From Patiria miniata (taxonomy: Eukaryota > Echinodermata > Asteroidea > Valvatida > Asterinidae), in contig NW_024037076.1 in the NCBI RefSeq assembly GCF_015706575.1, positions 15,194,898 through 15,258,897 of the forward strand: a stretch of 64,000 nt of DNA. The letters are read 5' to 3'. Both the position numbers and the translations under genes were made by a program. The notes under the pieces are model-generated. The model did no database searches. It saw only the letters and a list, made by a program, of their open reading frames with translations, and was not told the DNA's origin. This document shows, one piece after another, positions 55,614 to 64,000 of the stretch (position 1 is the stretch's first letter; every line of letters starts with the position of its first letter).

Positions 55614-57197
55614 CCAGATGTGTGTTTTTCTGTAATTCTATTTTTATGTACGACCTTTCAAACACTTTCCTACGTGTAATTGTATGACATGTTAAAATAA
55701 TAACGAATCTCAAATCGGGATATAAACAGTAGCAGGGACCGATTATACGAAACTCTTCTTATCTTATCTTGGGACTTATTAAAGTCGAGTCACAGGTCTA
55801 AGATCGATCTTAGCTAAGGCGCGTTGTACGACCGACTTCGCTAAACCCATCTTATAGCAAGACGCATCAAAACTGCCAATTTGATAGCAGTTTCGTATTT
55901 GTTTTTACCGCTCGACGAATCAGTCGTTGAAAAGAAAAACGCAAAACCATTTCCGCGCACAGAAAATTACTCTAATCAATAAATTTCACACTTAAGGTTG
56001 GGCTACATCAGATACGATAGAGTCATTCTTGCTCAGGGGCGTAAATCCCAGAGTGGGGATGGGATTATATATCTCCCCACTTTTTGACCATGGGGGATGA
56101 GCTATTGAATCATCCCCCACTTAATTAATGAGAAAAAAAAATGATTTTGAGGTCATTTTTCAACATCCCAACGACCAAAATGCATTCAATAACACTGAAA
56201 AGTGGTGAAACGAAGAACATAAGCATTTAAAATGCACCTATTTGATGCAAGTATATACATACTGATATACATCTATATCCCGAAGAGCGCCTTAGTGTAA
56301 TGTGGTGTCAGCCCCCCCCCCCTTTTCGAATTTCCACATGCGGGCAATTTTTGGATTTTGGTCATCCCCCATCCCACCCCAAACTCACCGGCACAGATTT
56401 ACGTCAATGTTCTTGTTCCCCACTTCATCACTCTACTTCAAATCCTTTCAAATCTGTTTCTACAGCGATTTTCTTCCTCGAAACTATAACTCTAAGCCAA
56501 CACTCGTCGTTAACGGCAATAATTTCCAGACTTTATAATAATTAACGCACGCATTAATGACATCAGACGACCCTCAGACCGATCTTAAATTAAGACGAGT
56601 TCAGCCGCGTTTCAAAGAAAGTCTTAAATTTGGTGAAATCGATCCTAGGGTGAGTCGCGAGCTAAGACGAGTCACCCTTCCCAAGACGCGTCTTGGACAT
56701 TAGCGGCCCAGGACATTACGAAGTACAGTGGAGCACTTTTATAACAAGGTCCCTGGGACTTTACAAAATACCTTGTTAAGTACCTTTGTATTATCAGTAA
56801 TGAAAAACAAAGAAAAACAAATACTTTCGACCTAAAATTGTTCTTTTTATAAGCAGGAGGTTGTATTGACATTGATCTTTTTTTTATCAAGGTTCGACTG
56901 TACATGTACAGGAAAATCGCCTCTTTAATGATATCTCACCATTTGTAGATTGTAGCAGCGCACATGCATCCCTAAAGGTGTGAATTCAAACCACGCAACC
57001 ATTGCTTGTAAAGTAAAATGTAATCATTGTGGTTATTTTAAAAAAGTGTATCAGCAGTGTAAGAGTGAATTTGTCTTCTTTTAAATAAAGACAATCGTGG
57101 AGATGAGGACTTTAGATAACAGTTCTTTTGATACGTGATCAAAGTCACTGTCTTCAATTGCATTTTTTTCACCACATCATTGACTATATATACATAC
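55614..57197 (-). other. intron between linker and FIMAC C
   Basis: It contains the pogo-like element described separately and a poly-C run at 56312-56322. No additional exon was recognised. A degenerate inverted pair around CTAAGACGAGT/ACTCGTCTT words (55770-55860 and 56580-56700) suggests another old TIR element. Confidence 0.45.
56726..56900. mobile_element. pogo-like MITE, 175 bp
   Basis: TA|CAGTGGAGCACTTTTATAAC ... ATCAAGGTTCGACTG|TA. Terminal inverted repeats with TA duplications place it in the same broad group as 3356-3542 and 37315-37501, but in a different subfamily. Confidence 0.65.
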
Positions 57198-57353
57198 CGC
57201 GATTTGTTTCACTCTCCGTTGTTCCATTCTCGCTGTTCCGACTTTCTGTAGTTTCCATGCTTGGTGAGACTGTAGGATCTACAGGTGACTCTGAACTCTC
57301 GGAAGAATAGTCGGACAACAAGGAATCTTCAGTGGGCAATTGCAAACTTGGAC
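57198..57353 (-). CDS. CCP-FIMAC-protease gene, exon: acidic Ser-rich linker
   Basis: A 52-codon exon, phase 1-1, between acceptor CACCTTGTGGCAG and donor GCG|GTATGT. It encodes a Glu/Ser/Thr-rich stretch (TEDSLLSDYSSESSES and METTESRNSENGTTESETN) with no Cys. Homologous to the first half of the plus-gene linker, but lacking the Cys-rich end that begins the NTR domain there. Likely an extended, O-glycosylated or sulfated spacer. Confidence 0.8.
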
Positions 57354-58057
57354 CTGCCACAAGGTGAATGGTCCATAAATTATGTAGCGTGTTGATTGGG
57401 GGGGGGGGGTGTCGGGACATAATCAGAACGACAGTTTGCACACCTGGTACAACACAACACGTCTTATACCTTCAAACATGTGACTCAACTCCACAGAAAC
57501 TTCTAAAACAAGATGGCATCCGCAAACTGGTTTTCCAGTCTGTTTGGCAGGGGCATCTGTCCAGCCGTCAAAGCGAAACAGCACCCTATAGCCATAGAGC
57601 TATATTAAATTACAGCTCACTAGTCTAACGCTAATAAATTAAGTACACATGCCCACAGTATATGTCAAATTCATTCATCATGCAAACTCGATAGATTATC
57701 TACAGAAATTATAGTATTGTATGTGTTGCCTTTACCGGACGCTGGAAGTGCTTCACGGTGTTATAGATTATGCCTTGTGGGAACACGTACAACAGTACAC
57801 CAAGTGATGTTAAAAACATCACATTTTATATCCATAGGCCTACTAAACAAAAGGTAGGTTTGTAAGAGAGTATGAGCCAGCTACAATTAATTAAAACCCC
57901 TTTGAGATATGAACTCTGTCACAATAAAAGTATAAATACTTGGAAACGATTGGCAATGTCTTCAGATGGGAGAATGATCACCGTACATTGTTGGTAACTT
58001 GGCGTTAAAGGTAAAAAAGGTGGAAAACTGAAGGTGTAAAGATGCATTTATGCTTAC

Positions 58058-58300
58058 TTTCTGGGCAAGGTCCATTGCTGACGACCTGTATGTCCAAGTC
58101 CAGCAGACAGCCTGCAGCCTTCATTCTGCAGATGCTGGGGTACGTCCGACCATCACTCCCACAGTATTGCTCCTGGCCTACGTCATCACACTGCTGCGGG
58201 TGGATGCAGTGGCATGTTGATGGGCCGTTGCTGTTGGCCACACATCTCTCCCACACCTCACAGTTACAATCATCTGGAATTGGAATAATGGATTCAGCTG
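58058..58300 (-). CDS. CCP-FIMAC-protease gene, exon: FIMAC/Kazal copy B
   Basis: An exon ending AGAAA|GTAAGC in phase 1, with the ten-Cys FIMAC/Kazal pattern (PDDCNCEVWERC through GPCPES). Its N-terminal lead (AAESIIPIP) differs from copies A and C. The acceptor is a CAGCAG tandem: using 58300 or 58297 as first base changes one Ala and keeps phase 1. The upstream flank shared by copies A, C and the plus gene is absent here. Confidence 0.85.
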
Positions 58301-59160
58301 CTGGATAATATGTACATTTGCATATTATACATATAACAAGGATATTTGCAGTGACATCGTGTACAGATAGGCCTACCCAGTTAATGATGAAAAAACTGAC
58401 AACAGCATGTACCATTTTAATTTTTTTTTTGGGGGGGGGGGGGGCGTGGGCGTGGCAACTTAATTTCTCAGTTATAAGTAGTTTCAAACATGTTAATTGA
58501 TATTTTACAATCACGGTGCACAAATTAGAATAAAGGGGAATGTTTCCCCAATGTAACTATACTGCATAAGGGCGATTGCGATACATCGCTGCCATTACGT
58601 ACCAGCCTCGCCTCCATGGGCGCGTGTGCGTTCTTTCATTAACCCCTGGCCGTGGGGAATACGTTAACAGCGATGCTGACTGGCTATTCAGGGCGTACTG
58701 AGCGCGTATTTCGAAAACTGCGCGCCCTTTATTCGCTCATATAATCTCCTACACGTCAAGTACAAACGAAATGAGTGTCACTATTATACTTGAAATTGAA
58801 TAACTTTTGATTTACATGTGATTGATTTGTGTTGTAAAGGGACAACAAGCGTGCGTATATGTCATCATAACGCCACGTCGAAATCTCATTATGCCTCAAA
58901 AATCAAAAACCTTTAAGCACCGTATCGCGCGTTAATCTATTTTTGACCAAAAATGGGCAAAATAATGAGAAAAAAATGTTGTCATAAGTTCAATGTGCAA
59001 TTGGGGCAAATTTGAACAACCGGATTCAGATTCAGCACTAGCGAATTAGTAAAGTTGACCTTATTGCAAGTTGACACCAGAAAGTTAAGACGAACCTCAA
59101 CTTCTAGACCTGAGAAAGATTTTGGCCCATGGCCTAAGGGCTAAAACCTATCCAGATTCG
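58301..59160 (-). other. intron between FIMAC A and B
   Basis: A poly-G run occurs at 58431-58444. No exon or structured repeat was recognised in the remainder. Confidence 0.5.
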
Positions 59161-59242
59161 AAAACGTGTTGATGGAGATGCACAGCTTTAGAGTATCGCC
59201 ATGTGTCTGGAGGAGAAGAGATATGAAGCATTACTGTCTTAC

Positions 59243-59497
59243 TTTCTGGGCAAGGTCCATTGCTGACGACCTGTATGTCCAAGTCCAGCAGACAGCCTGC
59301 AGCCTTCATTCTGCAGATACTGGGGTACGTTCGACCGTTACTCCCACAGTATTGCTCCTGGCCTACGTCATCACACTGCCGCGGGTGGATGCAGTGGCAT
59401 GTTGATGGACCGTTGCTGTTGGCCACACATCTCTCCCACACCTCACAGTTACAGTCATCCGGCCCCAATAGCGGGCCTGTGTCATCAGAAACATCGG
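59243..59497 (-). CDS. CCP-FIMAC-protease gene, exon: FIMAC/Kazal copy A
   Basis: An 85-codon exon, phase 1-1, between acceptor TTTTTTTGACAG and donor AGAAA|GTAAGA. Ten cysteines as in the plus-gene exon 20696-20950, from which it differs by only a few residues. The position after two CCP exons and the flanking intron sequence match the plus gene, so this is the positional orthologue of that exon within the inverted duplication. Confidence 0.92.
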
Positions 59498-59852
59498 CTG
59501 TCAAAAAAAGGAGCTAGGATTCTTGCATTGAACTCTTGGGTGTCAAATATTGGAGTAAATTCTCTTTGTACTGCCGTCTCTTTAGACGTTTTCAAAAAGC
59601 CTTTTAAAAAGACTGTAAGGGTAGTCTTTTACAGTGGAGAAAAATGTAATTTCCAATCTTCAAAAAATAAAGTTGTACATGTATACCTCTAAAAACGTTG
59701 TGAACATACTTATGGTGAATTTATACGACTTCTGTGGTTCAAATCAATAAGAATGATAAATTGCATATTTTAAGTATTGTTCTAGGCATACAATTGTATT
59801 TGTTACTATAATGGAATCCTTATATCATTATGTTACTTTCTGCTCTGGTAAC

Positions 59853-59893
59853 TGAACCAAATACATGTTCATGGTAGTTAATGAGTAACCACT
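59853..59893. repeat. single-unit remnant of the 37-bp minisatellite
   Basis: The reverse complement reads GGTTACTCATTAACTACC then ATGAACATGTATTTGGTTC. It is followed by the same unique sequence (ACCAGAGCAGA, then ATATAATGATATAAGGATTCC in similar form) that ends the 1.2-kb array at 20285. It marks the homologous intron position in the minus gene. Confidence 0.85.
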
Positions 59894-59957
59894 AATCACG
59901 ATTTTACTTCAGACAGAACTAGAGGTTGTAGGAACAACCACACGGTGTTGGGCCATT

Positions 59958-60950
59958 GATTACCGCAAACTTTGCCACACATAAAATGCATGTTTAAATC
60001 CATGTTTGACCTAGTCAACATGCCGCTAGAGGGCGCTCTAACATTTGATGACATCACCTGTAATTTGTTTCTATAAAGTACAGTCTAGGCAGTCACTCAC
60101 ATCGTTGAAAGTAATTTCACATCTTTTACTAATTTCAAATTATAAGGCACTTCCGGTTACGACTGGAAGGAGGAGTCAGGTGATTTTGCACTTAATACCA
60201 AATATAAAGACCCTGCAATATTGTATCGATTGCCATAAAAACTAATTCAAATCTGTAACAGTTGATTTGATATTGATTTTCAAAGATTAAACATAGGAAT
60301 CTTTATTTGCTTGTAATATGATACTTGATGACATCATTGTAACGTCATTACCTGAAAGTGCACGAGGTATGCTAACTGTGCTATATATAGCCAGATCTTG
60401 ATTATAGCCTATCTATCACAGTTGATTTTTTAGCAATTTTTGAAGGTTTTTAAGGTCGTTTCATTGTAACTTCCGGTCTGATGACGTAATTAATCAATTT
60501 GTTTTTGCGCACAGATCCTGTCAGCATTAAAGGTCATCATGTATATTAATTTTGACGCGATTACCGCAAACTTTTCCACAGACATCAAGTGAAGATGGGT
60601 TTTTGATATTTTAAAACCTCCGCTAGATGGCGCTCGAACACTTCATGGCATCACCGATCATTTTTTAAAGGTCAACCCAGGCAGACACTTACATAATTGA
60701 AAACAAGTTCACATCCTTTTCCACTATCAAATTATTAGGCACTTCCAGATTTGACCGGAAGGAAGGGTCACGTGATTTGACGCGCACCAGATAAAATGGA
60801 AATCATGTATTATCATGTCAATTCCCGCAAAATTCAAGTTCCGTTTTCTCACAGTCGATTTTATATTGAATTTCAAAGATAACATTTATTATTTTCTGAA
60901 AGGACGTCACCTGACCCATGATGACGTCATGATGACGTAATCACAAAAAT
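59958..60950. repeat. diverged tandem duplication, about 600-bp period
   Basis: GATTACCGCAAACTTT starts at 59958 and 60559. Later blocks (GGCACTTCC, CGCTAGAGGGCGCTC/CGCTAGATGGCGCTC, TGATGACATCA-type words) follow in the same order. It is intronic, between CCP2 and FIMAC A, and has no counterpart in the plus gene where the minisatellite lies. Confidence 0.65.
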
Positions 60951-61152
60951 ACATCTTCAGTGGGTTGTGTTTTCATGTATTGACAACTGAAGTTCATATC
61001 ACTTTTCATGTTGACAAACAGTTCTGGACTGAGAAGAATGTGTCTGGGAGAAAAAAATCATAATAAATTCATAAAATAACAGTAGGTTTTGGGCTCCTAC
61101 CCCAACACCTAATAAATTGTTTGACTGACTTCGAAATAAACCAGAGTCTCAC

Positions 61153-61335
61153 CTTCACAAGTAGGGAAGGAAGGAGACCAGCTGCCACCCTGGCAAGTGA
61201 GGCGTGTTTCTCCTACCCGATGGAATCCGGATTGGCAAGTAAATATCACAACTGAGCCTGGTGAGTTGCCTCCATTGATCATGAGACGTAGGTTGGGGTC
61301 TAGGTGTGCCATGTTGATCTCAGGACAGTCCCGAG
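61153..61335 (-). CDS. CCP-FIMAC-protease gene, exon: CCP domain 2
   Basis: A 61-codon exon, phase 1-1, between a TATTCTGTAACCAG acceptor and donor GAAG|GTGAGA. RDCPEINMAHLDP, IFTCQSGFHRVGE, RLTCQGGSWSPSFPTC: canonical CCP with all cysteines and Trp. Same length as 18831-19013 and differing at about three residues. Confidence 0.92.
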
Positions 61336-61546
61336 CTGGTTACAGAATACAATAAGAAACCAAGAAGGAAATATTCTTTATATAATATTTTGACATAAAG
61401 CCAACATATCATTACAATGCAATGTAACGCAACACAATGCTACATGCCACGCTACATAGTTACAAGTATGTCATGCAGTTTTTAATCTTAAACCTTTAAT
61501 TTTATTACGTTCGTACACATTCTACAGATAAGTAGTCTCCGGCCAT

Positions 61547-62273
61547 CAGTGTTGTAGTCGAGTACTTTTTTTATGAGTACGAGACGAGATCGAGTACTTT
61601 TTCTACGAGTACGAGTACAAGTGCACTTCCATGAGTACGAGTACGAGTACTTTTCCACGAGTACGAGTACGAGTAGGTTTCCATGGGTGCAAATATTCCC
61701 TATTATATACTTTTCAGTCACACAGGCAAAAGGAAAAAAACAAGATAGTTCATGAGCGTAAAACAAATGCGAACCCTTAAAACCCAAACAATTTTACACG
61801 ATTGGACAACTGAATGGAACCCTGAAGTGTAGAACTTTAACAAGAGTGGGAGAAATGGAACAGTTTGACATTTATTTACTTTATTAGATTTTGTATTGTA
61901 CAGTGTGTCCAGAAGTGTGTTTTTACAGGCTATGACAGCATTGTTTGTACCATAAAATGCAGCCCTGTACTGGTAGACTGTATTCAGCATTGAGTATTTA
62001 GCTACGTAGCTAACTGTGCACAGATAAGACAATCAACTGCGTGCTGAACATGCCTTTATTATGCTGTATTGTTAAGAGTATGGGTACAAGCACTTTCCAT
62101 GAGTACAAGTACGAATACCTCGCCATGAGTACGAGTACCAGTATGAGTACAGGAAAAAATTCCTGCGCATACGATGTCGAGCACATTTCCATGAGTACGA
62201 GTACGAGTACGGAAAAAAGTACTCGAGTACGACTCAAAAGAGTACGAGTACGAGTACGAGTGCTACAACACTG
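61547..62273. mobile_element. hAT element with GAGTAC hexamer subterminal repeats
   Basis: Ends CAGTGTTGTAG and CTACAACACTG are perfect 11-bp inverted repeats. Imperfect 8-bp target duplications are CCGGCCAT and TCAGCCAT. Both subterminal regions are arrays of GAGTACGAGTAC. It is 727 bp, has no transposase, and is inserted between the two CCP exons of the minus gene and absent from the matching plus-gene intron. Confidence 0.82.
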
Positions 62274-62559
62274 TCAGCCATACAAACACACGAACAGAAC
62301 CAGTGAACACAAGTGAAATGTCTTTCTCAGGCGTTCATGTGTGAGTGGCACAATATATCAACATTTGCTGTATATGACAACCTATGACATTTTAACAGCT
62401 GTGAACCCATAGCATCCTGTCTTTCCAACTTTCCAAAACAAACTCATCAGGTACACGTACACTGAAGATGCACGTACCTGAATCTGGCAATAGCTATATA
62501 GGCTAGAGTGTTTCTAATAATACTCTTAGATTCTAGAACTGGAAGCATCATTCACTCAC

Positions 62560-62730
62560 CTCTGCAGCGTGGTATTTCTCCCAACCATGCACCAAGGTTG
62601 CATTTGAACGTCCGTTCCCCGATGAGATCAAAGCCCTCGTTGCATTCAAATGACACTGACTTTGTGAGGCGGAAGTCATCACCGATACGACGACCGTTTA
62701 ACGGGGGCCTTGGCTCTGGACAGGAAACAG
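62560..62730 (-). CDS. CCP-FIMAC-protease gene, exon: CCP domain 1
   Basis: A 57-codon exon, phase 1-1, between acceptor AACTTTCATGTAG and donor AGAG|GTGAGT. SCPEPRPPLNGRR, SFECNEGFDLIGE, FKCNLGAWLGEIPRC. It corresponds to plus-gene CCP domain 5 (17395-17565), with the same length. Confidence 0.92.
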
Positions 62731-63285
62731 CTACATGAAAGTTGTTGTTGGAGATTAAAGAATAAGAACAGCGGACAATTAAAGACCTGCATTCAAAACA
62801 TTATAGCCTGTACTGCAACATTCAAAATGAACCATGAGCCAATAATGCCAAATTAGTTGTGTGTTTTTTTTAACCCACTCTTAAGTAAGGGATAGATGAT
62901 GTTCAGCCTTGTTCATATTTCAGTTGCTTGTGATTGTTTTTACTTTATAAAGTTAATGTAAACGGCGTTAATCCCAGGGGTGACATTTTCCCCCATACTG
63001 GATCATCTTCCCCCTATTTTTGTAGTGACATAAACAATCCATTTTGAGATTTTCTTTATCTTTTGAACAGTCTTAATGTATTAAATAGATTTAAAAAACG
63101 GAGAACATGAAGTACAAATCTTTAAATGAACCGTTTTGATGTAATGCTAAGGGACGTCTAAACACACAATATTGCCTAAAATGAACATTTGTATTTTGAA
63201 CAGCACCCGCTTTTGTTTAATATATTCAAATGCTAATATCATTTGCATGCTTTTACTAAGATCAACTGGTGTCAGCTTTACTTAC
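62731..63285 (-). other. intron, nothing recognised
   Basis: AT-rich intron between the Ig and CCP exons of the minus gene. No repeat or ORF of note was seen. Confidence 0.5.
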
Positions 63286-63570
63286 CTCTTATCTGTATCA
63301 TAAGCCGATGAAATACAAATGGCCACCAAGCCTTCTTACAGGTGTAAGTCCCTGAGTGGCCTTCTGCAGGCACACCATACTTCTTTTTTCCTTGACCACC
63401 TGAAGTCCATTGTTGTGAGTGACTGTGTTCTAAAACTGGGTAACCGCTGTAGACAATGCAATCCACATTCAACTGACCAACACCAGGGTAGATGAGCAAG
63501 GTTCCATTAGCCATGAACTGATGGAGCGTGGTATCTAAGGCTGGGAGGCTGAAGCTTGTTGATGCCCGCT
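63286..63570 (-). CDS. CCP-FIMAC-protease gene, exon: Ig-like domain (first visible exon)
   Basis: A 95-codon exon, phase 1-1, between acceptor CTATTCATGGCAG and donor AGAG|GTAAGT. Ig pattern: LNVDCIVYSGYPV, GHSGTYTCKK, HRLMIQI. Length and phase equal the plus-gene Ig exon. The upstream intron (63571 to about 63780) still aligns with plus-strand 16637-16846, so the duplication extends towards or past the window edge. Any further N-terminal CCP exons and the signal peptide would lie beyond 64 kb. Confidence 0.85.
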
Positions 63571-64000
63571 CTGCCATGAATAGGAAGAGGATATTACTTT
63601 AAGCAACACCTCCAGATCTTGATGCACAAAATCGCAAAGATCATGTTTGATTTCATGGTTTCCGAGTGGTGCCCTGCGACGCTGAGCAATTTGGGAAACC
63701 AAAATATGCCTTGAATTAAGAGTGTTCTGTAAAACGCAGGTTTAAATTCCTCTCTAGTGAATTTCATTGTTAAATTTAATATTTTTTTCAATGAAACTTG
63801 GCCTTAGTATTAATATCCCTTATCCTGTCATCTGGGTGTTAACCACATTCTACATCACCGTAATTTGGATAGGATCGGAGGCCAATTGGTACATATAGTT
63901 TCTATTCATAAATATCAATTTTATAGAAAAAAAAATGGGTATTGGAATCTGGCGAAATAGAGCACCAGAAGTATATTGATACAGAGTACCCACATTCAAA

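Overview
The window is animal genomic DNA with long introns, GT-AG splice sites, dense transposon relics, tRNA-derived SINEs, many G/C homopolymer tracts, and frequent ACATGTACATGTA and TAGGCCTA words. The gene content (complement-like CCP, FIMAC/Kazal, C345C/NTR and serine-protease modules plus a CISD3-like gene) and this repeat style suggest a marine invertebrate deuterostome, perhaps an echinoderm or hemichordate. That assignment is inference; no species marker was recognised.

Layout. (1) 3.58-23.68 kb, plus strand: ten exons of a mosaic secreted-type gene. Order: CCP, CCP, CCP, CCP, Ig-like, CCP, CCP, FIMAC/follistatin-Kazal, acidic Ser-rich linker, C345C/NTR with a stop. Exons: 3579-3794, 13002-13193, 13879-14103, 15486-15704, 16847-17131, 17395-17565, 18831-19013, 20696-20950, 22153-22389, 23383-23675. 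Internal junctions are all phase 1. The 5' end is not visible. (2) 24-37 kb: intergenic repeats and foldback elements. (3) 37.6-39.9 kb, plus strand: the last two coding exons of a CISD3-like double CDGSH iron-sulfur protein. (4) 40-50 kb: TIR elements, a degraded C345C/NTR exon on the minus strand (44.2 kb), a hAT element and a BEL/Pao-like gag relic. (5) 63.57-50.81 kb, minus strand: eleven exons of a second mosaic gene. Order: Ig-like, CCP, CCP, FIMAC/Kazal, FIMAC/Kazal, acidic linker, FIMAC/Kazal, then a four-exon trypsin-like serine protease with an intact His/Asp/Ser triad.

The Ig, CCP, CCP and FIMAC exons of the two genes have identical lengths (285, 171, 183 and 255 bp), identical phases and alignable introns. 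The two genes are therefore a tail-to-tail inverted duplication. One copy ends in an NTR domain and has no protease. The other carries a protease, and a broken NTR exon lies about 6 kb beyond it on the same strand.

How they may work together (inference): CCP and FIMAC modules are protein-binding modules of complement regulators and terminal components, C345C/NTR domains cap C3/C4/C5 and some secreted inhibitors, and FIMAC modules of C7 are known to contact the C5 C345C domain. A protease and a protease-free partner sharing binding modules would suit an enzyme/decoy or enzyme/cofactor pair. WFIKKN-type growth-factor inhibitors, which also combine Ig, follistatin/Kazal and NTR domains, are an alternative comparison.
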